NCBI RefSeq assembly: GCF_000407505.1
Contig: NZ_ASWE01000001.1
Coordinates: forward strand, 1,051,324 to 1,115,323
Reading direction: 5' to 3'
Length of the DNA: 64,000 bases
DNA from: Enterococcus phoeniculicola ATCC BAA-412
GTDB taxonomy: Bacteria; Bacillota; Bacilli; Lactobacillales; Enterococcaceae
Part shown: positions 47,155-55,922 of the stretch, one piece after another
Layout of the letters: the number at the start of each line of letters is the position of its first letter
How positions within the stretch are numbered: position 1 is the first letter of the stretch
Made by a program: the position numbers and the translations under genes
Notes under the pieces: generated by a model
What the model saw: only the letters and a program-made list of their open reading frames with translations
What the model was told of the DNA's origin: nothing
Databases searched by the model: none

Positions 47155-48513
47155 ATGAGAAAGAAAAAAAGACAAGCCACCAAACAAATGACAGCCGTTC
47201 AGCTTCTAGCTGTCGGTTTTTTGGTTTTAATCCTTCTTGGAGGCGGGTTACTCACTTTGCCCTTTTTCAGTAATAGTGGGACGTTCACACCGTTTATTGA
47301 TGCGGTTTTCACAGCCACATCTGCTGTTTGTGTGACAGGACTGACTACGTTAAATACAGTGGAACATTGGAATGAATTTGGTCAATTCCTCATTCTTCTT
47401 TTAATTGAAATTGGTGGACTAGGCTTTATGATGATGCCTATTATCTTTTTCACACTTGCAAAAAAGAAAATCAGTCTCAGTACACGAATTGTTTTAAGAG
47501 AAGCACTGAACCTAGACGAGATGTCCGGAGTTATGAACCTGATGATTTATATTTTAAAATTGGCTGGTGCGATTCAGCTTATTGGTTCGGTTGCACTCTC
47601 TTTTGTCTTTATTCCAAAATTTGGCTGGCTAAAGGGAATCTGGTACAGCGTTTTTCACTCTATTTCCAGCTTCTGTAACGCTGGATTTGATTTATTAGGA
47701 GATAGTTTAGCTGGCTATCAGTCCAATGTCTATGTGATTATGGTTGTCTCCGCGTTAATTATTTCAGGCGGGCTAGGATTTCTTGTTTGGAGAGACCTAT
47801 TAAATTATAAAAAAAATAGACGGTTTTCTTTACACACTCAAATTACTTTAATCGTAACAGTTACACTACTGATTGGTGGAACACTCGTTTTCTTCTTTAC
47901 AGAACAGAACGCTCGACTGTTAGCTCCTGATGCTTCTTACATCGAACGATTTGTTAATACATTCTTTATGAGCGTTACGCCGAGAACAGCTGGTTATTTC
48001 TCCATCGATTATGCTCAAATGAGTCATGCCGGACTGATTATGACCATGTTTTTAATGTATATCGGCGGAACTTCAGGCTCTACAGCAGGTGGACTGAAAA
48101 CTACCACGTTTGGGGTATTAGTTATCCAGATGTATTCAATGTTCAAAGGACGCACACGAGCAGAGTTTCGTGAACGAACAATTCGCTCAACTGCGGTGAT
48201 TCGTGCACTTACGCTTTTTTTCTTAACCCTTACGTTATGCGTGGTCACCATCATGATTCTTTCCATTACAGAAACCATTCCTGAAACTTCAGGGATAGAA
48301 TATATTGCCTTTGAAGTCTTTTCAGCTTTTGGTACAGTGGGGCTGACAATGGGGCTGACCCCTGAGCTATCATTTGTCGGAAAAATCATTATTATTTCTC
48401 TTATGTACATTGGGCGAGTGGGCGTGCTTACTGTCGTTTTCTCTCTTATTACAAAAGCTCAACGTCAAGAAGCAAAATACAAATATCCAGAAGAAAGCGT
48501 CATGATTGGATAA
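47155..48513 (+). CDS. ntpJ: TrkH/KtrB-type K+ (Na+/K+) transporter NtpJ
   Basis: A 452-residue membrane protein of the KtrB/TrkH superfamily with four repeated helix-pore-helix units. Pore loops carry the conserved Gly: TSAVCVTGLTT, SSFCNAGFDLLG, TPRTAGYFS, SAFGTVGLTMG. In E. hirae NtpJ is the K+-uptake subunit (KtrII) cotranscribed with the ATPase genes. The E. hirae ntpH gene, expected between ntpD and ntpJ, has no room here (28 bases). The original terminator is now separated from this gene by an insertion sequence. Confidence 0.94.
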   Translation: MRKKKRQATKQMTAVQLLAVGFLVLILLGGGLLTLPFFSNSGTFTPFIDAVFTATSAVCVTGLTTLNTVEHWNEFGQFLILLLIEIGGLGFMMMPIIFFTLAKKKISLSTRIVLREALNLDEMSGVMNLMIYILKLAGAIQLIGSVALSFVFIPKFGWLKGIWYSVFHSISSFCNAGFDLLGDSLAGYQSNVYVIMVVSALIISGGLGFLVWRDLLNYKKNRRFSLHTQITLIVTVTLLIGGTLVFFFTEQNARLLAPDASYIERFVNTFFMSVTPRTAGYFSIDYAQMSHAGLIMTMFLMYIGGTSGSTAGGLKTTTFGVLVIQMYSMFKGRTRAEFRERTIRSTAVIRALTLFFLTLTLCVVTIMILSITETIPETSGIEYIAFEVFSAFGTVGLTMGLTPELSFVGKIIIISLMYIGRVGVLTVVFSLITKAQRQEAKYKYPEESVMIG

Positions 48514-48514
48514 A

Positions 48515-48522
48515 CAAAAAAG
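48515..48522. repeat. 8-bp target-site duplication, left copy
   Basis: CAAAAAAG abuts the left end of the insertion sequence, with an identical copy at 50037-50044. Confidence 0.88.
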
Positions 48523-48564
48523 GGCTCTTTGTCAATAAGGACTGATGAGTTATACAAAATCAAA

Positions 48565-48607
48565 TCTGGGTCAGAATGAACCTCATTCTGGCTCAGATTT
48601 TTTGTTA
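48565..48607. terminator. Hairpin inside the left end of the IS
   Basis: AATCTGGGTCAGAATGA pairs with TCATTCTGGCTCAGATT (17 pairs, two G-U), with T-runs on both sides. It can stop transcripts from ntpJ as well as from the transposase gene. Confidence 0.8.
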
Positions 48608-49900
48608 TCTTACTTTGATTAATTGATTGATCAAAAAGATTCTAATTCTCATGTTCTCAAATGATTTAAATCCGTAGGATACTCGTTTCATTGTCTTTAT
48701 GTGTGTGTTCTTTGCTTCTATTTTTCCATTGGAGTAAGGGTAGATCATTGCGTTGGTGATGCCTTCTTCATAATTCAGAAGGTTTTGAAGCTTCTTCCGA
48801 AAACCGTCATCTAGTGTTTCGGGAAGTTCTGCCAATAAGGAGAAAAATAAGTCAGGGTCTTTGTCTCGAAAGGCTTCAACTAATTCATGAAAAAAGGGAT
48901 ACGCCTCCTTCAGGGGCGCAGAAAAGCCAAGCAATCGATCAATCATCATTGCTTCAGTAAGAAACGGGTATTTTGGCGCTCGGAAACTTTTCCATGTTTT
49001 GTATTCATAATGGTTGATGTTTGCACGATTTTTTAGCAGAAAGCGCCAGTTCTTTCTCAGCTTTTCTGCCAGACTTTTCTGTCCTACTTTACGAAGCTCA
49101 TTCATTTCACGGATACGTAACTCATTGAACGCCTGATTCATGTGTTTGACAATATGAAACCGATCAATCACTACTTTCGCATTTGGCAAAACACGCTTGG
49201 TGAGCTGGAAGTAGGCGGCGTTCATGTCTGTAACCAAGAATTCTACTTCTTCTGGATTGGTACAGCCTAAGAAATAGCTTGTTAATCGAGGTAACTTACG
49301 CGTAGGCAAGACATCAATTAATTTTCCTGTTTCGCCATCTGCGCAAATAAAGCTCATTTTATCTTCTATGGAAGCGTGCGAACGAAATTCATCAACCATC
49401 AATACTCTGGGGAGAATCTTCTTAGATTGCTTTGGTAAATAGCTTTTAAACTCTTTCAATGTACGAATAACGGTGGTCAAAGATACCTGACAGCTTTTCG
49501 CAATAAAAGATAAAGATACTTTTTCAGTCAGTAAAGAAGCAATTTTATATCTGACATGATTTGCGATTGAATGTCTAGGTTGGACAAAAGAACTTTGAGC
49601 AGTCCAATGAGTTCGACAATTTTTACAGGTATAGCGCTGCTTTTTTAAGCGCATAACCAAAGGCATATGATTGTATTGTTCAAAGCGGACAATCGTTTCC
49701 TTCTTCCCGTTTTTCACTACAATTGCTTTCCCATTTCCATCTACCACAGTAGAACCACAACTTCTACACGCACGAGGAGCAGGCGAGAGAACAGCATCGA
49801 CGATCAACGTCTTTTCCTTCTGAAAGGTCTCGTAAGAGACCTCTGTAATCATCAAATCTTTCTCTATTATTCTCAGCATTTTTTTGATAGAATCATTCAT
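48605..49900 (-). CDS. ISL3-family transposase
   Basis: A 431-residue DDE transposase. N-terminal zinc-ribbon Cys pairs lie at C45/C48 and C92/C95 (CRSCG, CKNCR), a helix-turn-helix follows (about 120-150), and the catalytic acids are read as D170 (VDEFRSH), D246 (VIDRFHIVKH) and the Glu of NGKIEAKNTHIKTMKR near 397. Full length and uninterrupted, so the element may be active. GAGGAC lies upstream of the ATG. It cuts and pastes its own element. Confidence 0.95.
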   Translation of the reverse strand: MNDSIKKMLRIIEKDLMITEVSYETFQKEKTLIVDAVLSPAPRACRSCGSTVVDGNGKAIVVKNGKKETIVRFEQYNHMPLVMRLKKQRYTCKNCRTHWTAQSSFVQPRHSIANHVRYKIASLLTEKVSLSFIAKSCQVSLTTVIRTLKEFKSYLPKQSKKILPRVLMVDEFRSHASIEDKMSFICADGETGKLIDVLPTRKLPRLTSYFLGCTNPEEVEFLVTDMNAAYFQLTKRVLPNAKVVIDRFHIVKHMNQAFNELRIREMNELRKVGQKSLAEKLRKNWRFLLKNRANINHYEYKTWKSFRAPKYPFLTEAMMIDRLLGFSAPLKEAYPFFHELVEAFRDKDPDLFFSLLAELPETLDDGFRKKLQNLLNYEEGITNAMIYPYSNGKIEAKNTHIKTMKRVSYGFKSFENMRIRIFLINQLIKVR

Positions 49901-50037
49901 ATAGCATATCGTCCTCTCAGTTGTTTATTTTGTGGTGATTTAATCATACTAGAGAACGATATGTTTTTTAATACCTAAAGTGAAAATGGGACTGAAGAAT
50001 CAATTATGATTCATCAGTCCCATAAATTATAGAGCCC

Positions 50038-50069
50038 AAAAAAGAAGAGTCGATGGACTCTTCTTTTTT
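50038..50069. terminator. Bidirectional terminator, original ntp operon end
   Basis: AAAAAAGAAGAGTC/GACTCTTCTTTTTT (14 bp, 4-base loop). Before IS insertion it stood directly after ntpJ; the right copy of the target duplication overlaps its first bases. It also serves the convergent gloA-type gene. Confidence 0.9.
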
Positions 50070-50077
50070 GTTTATCC

Positions 50078-50452
50078 CTATTTTTCACGAATAACTTCAA
50101 TTTTATAACCATCAGGATCCACGATGAAATAATACGAAGGTGCTGTTCCAGGTAATCCTTTAAGATCTGTTACGTTAAACCCAACTTCTTTATGACTTTC
50201 ATGCAAAGCTTCTAAATCAGAAACAGCAATCGCGATATGACCGTAGCCGTCTCCCAAATTGTATGCTTCATGATCATAATTGTAGGTTAATTCTAGTTCA
50301 TATCCATCGCCTGGTAATGTTAGATAAACTAACGTAAATTTACTTTCTGGAAAATCACGACGGCGGCTTTCTTCAAAACCAAATGCTGTTTGATAAAATG
50401 CAACGGATTCTTCAAGATTTTTTACACGTACACATGTGTGTGCCATTTTCAT
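50078..50452 (-). CDS. gloA: Lactoylglutathione lyase (glyoxalase I) family protein
   Basis: A 124-residue vicinal-oxygen-chelate enzyme that would detoxify methylglyoxal as its thiol hemithioacetal. The four metal ligands are in place: H5 (MAHTCVRV), E54 (YELELTYN), H72 (YGHIAI) and E119 (GYKIEVIRE). Length is normal for bacterial GloA. AAAGGA lies upstream of the ATG. It is close to, but convergent with, the ntp operon and the IS. Confidence 0.92.
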   Translation of the reverse strand: MKMAHTCVRVKNLEESVAFYQTAFGFEESRRRDFPESKFTLVYLTLPGDGYELELTYNYDHEAYNLGDGYGHIAIAVSDLEALHESHKEVGFNVTDLKGLPGTAPSYYFIVDPDGYKIEVIREK

Positions 50453-50588
50453 AGATAACTCATCCTTTCCTAACTACTGGTATCATCATAGCATAGTTGG
50501 AAAAAGAATTTAAGTTCTATGATTTCTAACTTGTTTCTGATTATTGAGTCCTGTAAAATAAAAGAAAGGACGAGTTGGAGGAAAATGA

Positions 50589-51035
50589 ATGAGTAAGCCT
50601 AGTTTTGGGGAGAAGGTAGAAGGTATAGACTACCAGGCACGTTATGCTGCCTATATTATTGTAAGTCGAAACAATGGACAGGAAATGGTGCTTGTCCAGG
50701 CACCAAACGGGGCTTATTTTTTGCCGGGTGGCGAAATAGAAAACAATGAAACAAAGGAAGAAGCAATCAACAGAGAAATGATTGAAGAACTAGGGGTCGA
50801 GGTAGAAATCGGCTGGTATATTGGTGAAGCGCAGGAGTATTTTTACTCCAGACATCGCGATACATACTTTTTCAATCCCGGCTATTTTTACAGCGCCAAG
50901 TCATGGAAGAAAATAGGGGACCCTACAGAAACGACCAATCAGCTTGTTTGGCTCACACCACAAGAAGCGATTGTACAATTGAAGCGAGGAAGCCATCAGT
51001 GGGCAGTTACTGAATGGTTAAAAAAAGGAAAATGA
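50589..51035 (+). CDS. Nudix hydrolase
   Basis: A 148-residue Nudix-family pyrophosphohydrolase. The box matches the consensus Gx5Ex7REUxEExGU: G48, E54, R62-E63, E66-E67, G69 in GEIENNETKEEAINREMIEE followed by LGV. Family members cleave nucleoside diphosphates linked to another group; the substrate here is unknown. GGAGG lies 8-10 bases before the ATG. Monocistronic. Confidence 0.92.
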   Translation: MSKPSFGEKVEGIDYQARYAAYIIVSRNNGQEMVLVQAPNGAYFLPGGEIENNETKEEAINREMIEELGVEVEIGWYIGEAQEYFYSRHRDTYFFNPGYFYSAKSWKKIGDPTETTNQLVWLTPQEAIVQLKRGSHQWAVTEWLKKGK

Positions 51036-51063
51036 TCCATCATTACGGATTATTTTCCTTTTT
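51021..51063 (+). terminator. Terminator overlapping the Nudix gene stop
   Basis: AAAAGGAAAATGATCC pairs with GGATTATTTTCCTTTT (one mismatch), loop ATCATTAC, then T-run. Confidence 0.85.
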
Positions 51064-51097
51064 CTCTTCTTTTAATTCAAAAAACATACGAAGCTTT

Positions 51098-51508
51098 TTA
51101 TTTCAATTTCATGTTTAATGTTTTTGCAAGCTGACGATTTTCATATTTTGAATAAAAGTAGAAGCCGATAATATGGCCGATACAGGTCAGTATAATAATT
51201 GGGATGATATAGGGCTGAATAAATTGAAAGAGCGTTAGAGAATACAATAGTAAACCGCCTAATCCGCAAGAGACATTCACTAGCGTGCTGATAAGAATGT
51301 TGACTGGCGCCTTAAAAGTTGAATAATTCCATAAATAAGGATAAACGATACCAAAAGTAATACCAAATAGCGTGCCTATTCCCAGTATACGCCAGCTATC
51401 CATAATCTGAATCTGTTGATTGGGTAAAAATACAGTGGCTAGCAAGACAATCCAAACAGTAGTAACAAATGAAACCTGCATAAAATTATTTTTTAGTTCT
51501 TTTATCAA
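51098..51508 (-). CDS. DUF3021 family membrane protein
   Basis: A 136-residue membrane protein with four helices (FVTTVWIVLLATVFL, ILGIGTLFGITFGIVYPYLW, ILISTLVNVSCGLGGLLLYS, IIPIIILTCIGHIIGFYFY). DUF3021 proteins occur as partners of LytTR regulators, often inhibiting them from the membrane. That fits here: its ATG overlaps the stop of the LytTR gene by 4 bases. Confidence 0.85.
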   Translation of the reverse strand: MIKELKNNFMQVSFVTTVWIVLLATVFLPNQQIQIMDSWRILGIGTLFGITFGIVYPYLWNYSTFKAPVNILISTLVNVSCGLGGLLLYSLTLFQFIQPYIIPIIILTCIGHIIGFYFYSKYENRQLAKTLNMKLK

Positions 51509-51945
51509 GATAATTTCTCCTTAATTTTTTTGGCGTAGTGACGACTGACAACATAGGTCTGCTCTGAATATGTATGGACTTCTAAACGTGCATATTCTCC
51601 CGTCGCAAAGGCTTTAATTTTTGTTAGGTTTAAGAGGGTGCTATTATTGATTCTCTGAAAATTTGGAAGCTCTGAATCAATAATCGCTTTTAATCTTTTT
51701 TGTATTAAATAATCTTTTTTCTCTTCAGTAAAAACTTTACAAAGGTGACCAAAAGACTCAATCCGTTCAATATCAGCTATTTTTACTAAGAGTATTCGAT
51801 TATTGACAGGATTTATGACGGAAATTTGTTGCTGACTTTCAAATAACTCTCCTAATGAACGGAGTGGACGTTCATTATCAGGATGCGCATGAAGCTCAAT
51901 TGTTTTCTTTGACAGCTCTTCTTTAAAAAAATAAGTGATATTCAT
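51505..51945 (-). CDS. LytTR-family DNA-binding regulator
   Basis: A 146-residue protein with a C-terminal LytTR domain (about 45-146: INPVNNRILLVKIADIERIE, then FQRINNSTLLNLTKIKAF and VSRHYAKKIKEKL) and no receiver domain. The ATG at 51945 is chosen by GAGGAGAACG upstream; the longer frame lacks a ribosome site. Paired with the DUF3021 protein, it probably forms a membrane-controlled regulatory system of the LytTR regulatory system type. Autoregulation is usual for these pairs. Confidence 0.88.
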   Translation of the reverse strand: MNITYFFKEELSKKTIELHAHPDNERPLRSLGELFESQQQISVINPVNNRILLVKIADIERIESFGHLCKVFTEEKKDYLIQKRLKAIIDSELPNFQRINNSTLLNLTKIKAFATGEYARLEVHTYSEQTYVVSRHYAKKIKEKLS

Positions 51946-52090
51946 TATCGTTCTCCTCTCTACATGCAGAATAACAAATTCTTTATTTCCTGTCTGTTGT
52001 TTTTTTTCTTGTTGCAAAAAGAAGACATCTTGTTGCATTGTTGCATAAAAAGTAAATATATTTTTTTATAGTCACTTTTCAAAAATAAAA

Positions 52091-52127
52091 AAACTGCTCA
52101 AACATAAAAGTCCTGTTTGAACAGTTT
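52091..52127 (-). terminator. Terminator of the Cof phosphatase gene
   Basis: AAACTGCTCAAACA/TGTTTGAACAGTTT (14 pairs, one mismatch) with minus-strand T-runs after it, 29 bases past the stop. Confidence 0.85.
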
Positions 52128-52155
52128 ATACCAGATGATTGTTCTTTAGCTGCAA

Positions 52156-52968
52156 CTACTTAAGTACATATTGATTGATTATTTGCGCAACCCCATGTTC
52201 TTCATTTGACGCAGTCTGAACATCTGCCGCTTTTTTTACAGCAGGTGTCGCATTTCCCATCGCTACACCAATACCAGCATACTCAATCATAGATAAATCA
52301 TTTTCATTATCGCCAATTGCCATTATTTCTTCTTGCTGAATACCTAAATGGGCGGCAAGTTTGGCAACAGCTGCACCTTTACTTGCTTCTTTATTTAGAA
52401 TCTCGTAATAAAAAGCGGCGCTCTTCACGGTTGTATACTGGTTTTTAAACGATTCAGGAAGCTTTGCAATTGCGGCATCCAAAATCTCCGGTTCATCAAT
52501 CATCATCATTTTTACAGGTGACACTTGTGTCGTAATTTCTTCTGGCGTACGAAATTTAATTGGCATTCCAACAAGAGACGATTCGTGAACTGTATAGGGA
52601 CTAATATCACGGTTGGGTGTGTAAATTGATTCTTCATCAATTACATGAAGATGACTTCCTACTCTTCGCGCCATTGCTTCTACAGTGATAAAATCATCAC
52701 TTGTCAATCCATAGCGGGAAATAACTGTTCCTGTTTGTGTATTTTGAACAAGAGAACCATTATAAGTAATGACATAATCATTTTCCTTTAAAAGGTCAAG
52801 TTCATTTAATAAAAGCTGGACGCCTGGCAAAGGACGTCCTGTACATAAGACAATGGAAACCCCTTTATCTTCTGCTGCTTTCAACGCTTTTTTTACTTCT
52901 GGTGTTACCTCATGCTGGTCGTTTAATAAAGTTCCATCAATATCAATTGCTACTAACTTAATCGTCAT
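52156..52968 (-). CDS. Cof-type HAD-IIB sugar-phosphate phosphatase (YidA-like)
   Basis: A 270-residue HAD phosphatase. Motif I is DIDGTLL (9-15), motif II LCTGRPLPG (about 41), motif III a Lys in NKEASKGAAVAKL (about 200), and motif IV GDNENDLSMIEYAG (about 220). This resembles YidA, which removes phosphate from sugar phosphates. Last gene of a minus-strand cluster with lipL and the dNTPase gene; 16 bases separate it from the latter. Unlike the HAD in the PTS operon it sits among housekeeping genes. Confidence 0.9.
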   Translation of the reverse strand: MTIKLVAIDIDGTLLNDQHEVTPEVKKALKAAEDKGVSIVLCTGRPLPGVQLLLNELDLLKENDYVITYNGSLVQNTQTGTVISRYGLTSDDFITVEAMARRVGSHLHVIDEESIYTPNRDISPYTVHESSLVGMPIKFRTPEEITTQVSPVKMMMIDEPEILDAAIAKLPESFKNQYTTVKSAAFYYEILNKEASKGAAVAKLAAHLGIQQEEIMAIGDNENDLSMIEYAGIGVAMGNATPAVKKAADVQTASNEEHGVAQIINQYVLK

Positions 52969-52984
52969 TTCTTTTTGTGTCCTC

Positions 52985-54355
52985 CTAAGATTGCGCGTTA
53001 ACTAACGCACCATTACGAATATATTGGGAAAATTCCTGATAGGTCTCCTCAAATAAATCATAGTGATTTCGAAGAGTAGGGTCAACCATTTCTTTTGGAA
53101 AGTAAAAACGCTCATCTCCTTGTTGCTGACCTGCCAGAGCAGAGACTAATTGGCTAACTTGAGAAAGCTCAATTAGTGTGCCATCTTTTTTTACAATTTC
53201 AATCTGTGTTCGATGACTTCCTTGTTCTGGACGATAAAAATCATAAGGAAGGTCGTAACTCGAATTAATCGCTGTATAATAGCGAGGATTGTAGCCTACT
53301 TTTTCAACTAATTGCTGTAATTTTTTGATAATCAGCTGATCTTCTTTTCCAGAAAACGTTGCTGATTTCAATGGTTTCCTGTTTAAAAAGCGTTTTGCTA
53401 AATCACTGAGTACAGGGTCATTTTCTTCTGTCCATTGAGTAAAATAGGTGCCTAATACCCCATCATCTAATTTTAAGTATTCATCCAAAGTAAAGGATTC
53501 TTTTAAAAAAGGAAGAAGAAGCTGTGCATTTGAATCAAATAATTCTGAATCTTCCTGATATAATTCATGTGCTCTATTTAAAAGATGCTCCAAAATAACT
53601 TCCATTCCACGAGAAACCGGATGAAAATACACCTGAACATACATTTGATAACGGCTAACAATATAATCTTCCACCGCATGCATCCCGTTCATGGCAAAAG
53701 CAATCCCTCCCTCATAAGGACGGATAACTCTGAGAATACGTGTTAAGTCAAATGTTCCATACTCGGTTCCTGTATAGTAAGCATCACGCAAAAGATAATC
53801 CATGCGATCGGCATCAATCTGACTGGAAATCATTTGGACAACTTGAGGATTCGGATACGTTTTTGTGATAACACTAGCAACTTTTTCCGGAAATCCTACT
53901 TCTACCTGATTTAAGATTTGGTAAACTTCTGTTTCTGGCGACGTGATGATTTCAACGGTAATTGCCTCATGATTTGTATGAAAAATGTGTTCAAAGGTAT
54001 GCGAATATGGCCCATGTCCTACATCATGCAACAGGGCTGCGCACAAAGCGACTAATCGTTCTTGGTCATTCCAGCCGCCAATTCCCACTTTATCGAGTGA
54101 ATAATTTCGTTCGAATATATCACAAATCCGACGAGTAATTTCATAAACGCCTAACGAATGAGAAAATCGACTATGTTCAGCTCCATGAAAAGTAAAAGAA
54201 GAGGTGCCTAACTGTTTTATGCGACGTAAACGTTGTACCTCTTTTGAATTTATTAAGTCCAAAATGACTTGATGCTGTACGTGAATATAATTATGCACAG
54301 GATCACGAAACACTTTTTCAATTGGTAAAGTCTGTTGTTTATAAGGTATCATCAT
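52985..54355 (-). CDS. HD-domain dNTP triphosphohydrolase (YwfO/EF1143-like)
   Basis: A 456-residue HD-superfamily enzyme. The metal-binding residues H66, H110-D111 (LLHDVGHGPYSHT) and D183 (IDADRMDYLLRD) match the numbering of the characterised E. faecalis homologue EF1143, a dNTPase activated by dGTP. It would hydrolyse dNTPs to deoxynucleosides and triphosphate and so adjust the nucleotide pool. AAGGAG precedes the start, which overlaps the lipL stop by 4 bases. Confidence 0.9.
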   Translation of the reverse strand: MMIPYKQQTLPIEKVFRDPVHNYIHVQHQVILDLINSKEVQRLRRIKQLGTSSFTFHGAEHSRFSHSLGVYEITRRICDIFERNYSLDKVGIGGWNDQERLVALCAALLHDVGHGPYSHTFEHIFHTNHEAITVEIITSPETEVYQILNQVEVGFPEKVASVITKTYPNPQVVQMISSQIDADRMDYLLRDAYYTGTEYGTFDLTRILRVIRPYEGGIAFAMNGMHAVEDYIVSRYQMYVQVYFHPVSRGMEVILEHLLNRAHELYQEDSELFDSNAQLLLPFLKESFTLDEYLKLDDGVLGTYFTQWTEENDPVLSDLAKRFLNRKPLKSATFSGKEDQLIIKKLQQLVEKVGYNPRYYTAINSSYDLPYDFYRPEQGSHRTQIEIVKKDGTLIELSQVSQLVSALAGQQQGDERFYFPKEMVDPTLRNHYDLFEETYQEFSQYIRNGALVNAQS

Positions 54356-55179
54356 TGGCTCTCCTTCAACAATTCATTTCGTTTCATCATTTTACTAAGA
54401 TGCTTTTCAAAGCTTGCCTGTTGATTCGTTTCTTTAATAAATTTTTGGGAATCCATCCACTCAACAGCTCCGTATTGCTTTTCAAAGGCCGTGACCAAAC
54501 GTATTTTTACTTCTTCTACGGTCATTGTCTGATGAAGTAAATCAGGCAGATTCATCATACTCTCTGGATTGACTGGCGGATACCCATCCAACCCAAATTG
54601 CTCTTCTAAACTGGCTTGATAAAAATTGCGCACAGCATTTCCTCGTGCCTGTTGATCTCCAGTAACACTTAAGTACATCATCACAGAAAGGCCGTTTTTA
54701 ACACGTCTTTGTGCGATTCCAGCAAATTTTTTCCCATCTATACTCAAATCATAGGTGCCCGGGCAATAGGAATCTGCAATTTCATAGGCGTCAATTTTTT
54801 CATTTTGAAACGCGTCTCTCACCAGCATTAACATCCGTTCATAGCCAGCATCTATACTTTGTTTTACTCCATTTTCTTCTATTGGAAGAATTAGGGAAAC
54901 ATTTAATACACCCTCATCAGAAATAACACCCAAACCACCTGAATTTCGAACGACAGGCAGATAGCCCGCCTTAGTTAACGCTTCTAATCCTGCAGATAAA
55001 TTGGTAACCCGTGTATCCTTCATTCCAAGAATCATTGTATCTGCTAGTTGCCAGAAGTGGAGAAGATGTCCGCCTTCTTGACTAACCGTTTCAATTAAGA
55101 CATCTGTTAAGGCAAAGGGCTGAAGTGATTGTTTTTTTTCATAGATTGGCTGATCAATTACATACTCTTTCATTATCAT
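54352..55179 (-). CDS. lipL: Octanoyl-[GcvH]:protein N-octanoyltransferase / lipoate ligase-like protein
   Basis: A 275-residue biotin/lipoate protein ligase-fold enzyme. The LipL hallmark Cys is C139 in DSYCPGTYDLSI, and the conserved Lys is K151 in GKKFAGIAQRR. RNSGGLGVISDEGVLN is the lipoyl-AMP/transfer region. It would move octanoyl or lipoyl groups from GcvH to the 2-oxo-acid dehydrogenase E2 subunits. The ATG at 55179 is chosen by AAAGGAG 6 bases upstream. In Bacillus the same gene neighbours ywfO, as here. Confidence 0.88.
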   Translation of the reverse strand: MIMKEYVIDQPIYEKKQSLQPFALTDVLIETVSQEGGHLLHFWQLADTMILGMKDTRVTNLSAGLEALTKAGYLPVVRNSGGLGVISDEGVLNVSLILPIEENGVKQSIDAGYERMLMLVRDAFQNEKIDAYEIADSYCPGTYDLSIDGKKFAGIAQRRVKNGLSVMMYLSVTGDQQARGNAVRNFYQASLEEQFGLDGYPPVNPESMMNLPDLLHQTMTVEEVKIRLVTAFEKQYGAVEWMDSQKFIKETNQQASFEKHLSKMMKRNELLKESQ

Positions 55180-55408
55180 AAGAAGCTCCTTTATAGCCAA
55201 AAATTTCATTAGTAATCAACTATCTCTTTTATTATATACGAAAAAAAGGCATTTTGCTCATTTTAGAAATGGATGGAATTCCAACTAAATGATTTTTGTT
55301 TTTCCAAAGATTGACTTTATTTGACAAAACAGGTAAAACTATGAAGAATATAAAATAGAAAGCTTTCACTTATTTATAGAAAAAGCCTATAGTAAAGGAG
55401 AAATCAAT

Positions 55409-55846
55409 ATGGATTTAACACAAGGAATGCCTGTCTCTATCCAGTTAGCGACAAAGGTCATTCAAAATAACGAAGTACAAGACTTTTATTTTGATTTAAC
55501 AGGTCAAGTCGTAAAAATCGCTGACACTTTATATATCCGCTACAAAGAGATACAAGAAGACACTGGTGAAGAGGTACCTGTAACCATAAAGGTGACCCCA
55601 GATGGTCGCATTCAACTGATACGCGCTGGAGAGATGCGTATGCGATTAAAATTCGGCTATCAAGAACGACTAGAAACAAATTATCGTACTCCTTATGGCA
55701 TGCTTACTATTCACACCTTCACTAAAAATTTACGTTTTAGTTTAAAGGATCGCCCTGTTTCTGGAAAGATTGTGATTGATTATGATTTGTATATGGTTGA
55801 GGACAAAATTGGTGAATATCATCTAACTCTTGATTTTACTGCGTAA
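55409..55846 (+). CDS. YwiB-like DUF1934 beta-barrel protein
   Basis: A 145-residue calycin-like small beta-barrel of the DUF1934/YwiB family (TLYIRYKEIQEDTGEEVPVT, then AGEMRMRLKFGYQERLETNY and FTKNLRFSLKD). It is often encoded beside rpoE and argS in Firmicutes, with unknown function. AAAGGAG lies 8 bases before the ATG. A TTGACT with a TAAAAC 17 bases on (55311-55339) could be the promoter. rpoE follows after 76 bases. Confidence 0.87.
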   Translation: MDLTQGMPVSIQLATKVIQNNEVQDFYFDLTGQVVKIADTLYIRYKEIQEDTGEEVPVTIKVTPDGRIQLIRAGEMRMRLKFGYQERLETNYRTPYGMLTIHTFTKNLRFSLKDRPVSGKIVIDYDLYMVEDKIGEYHLTLDFTA

Positions 55847-55922
55847 AATTTGCAAGAATGAATTGATTTTTTCCATTTGTTTTTGTATGATAAGGAATAG
55901 ACTGTGAAAGGACGTGTCCTGC

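Larger units (their letters stand above)
48523..50036 (-). mobile_element. ISL3-family insertion sequence, 1514 bp, apparently intact
   Basis: The ends are related inverted repeats: the left starts GGCTCTTTGTCAATAAGGAC and the right (read inward) starts GGCTCTATAATTTATGGGAC, both continuing TGATGA. An 8-bp duplication CAAAAAAG flanks it, the size usual for ISL3 elements. One transposase gene fills it on the minus strand. It landed in the A-run at the foot of the ntpJ terminator, between the gene and the terminator stem. Similar to IS1251-like elements common in E. faecium. Confidence 0.93.
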
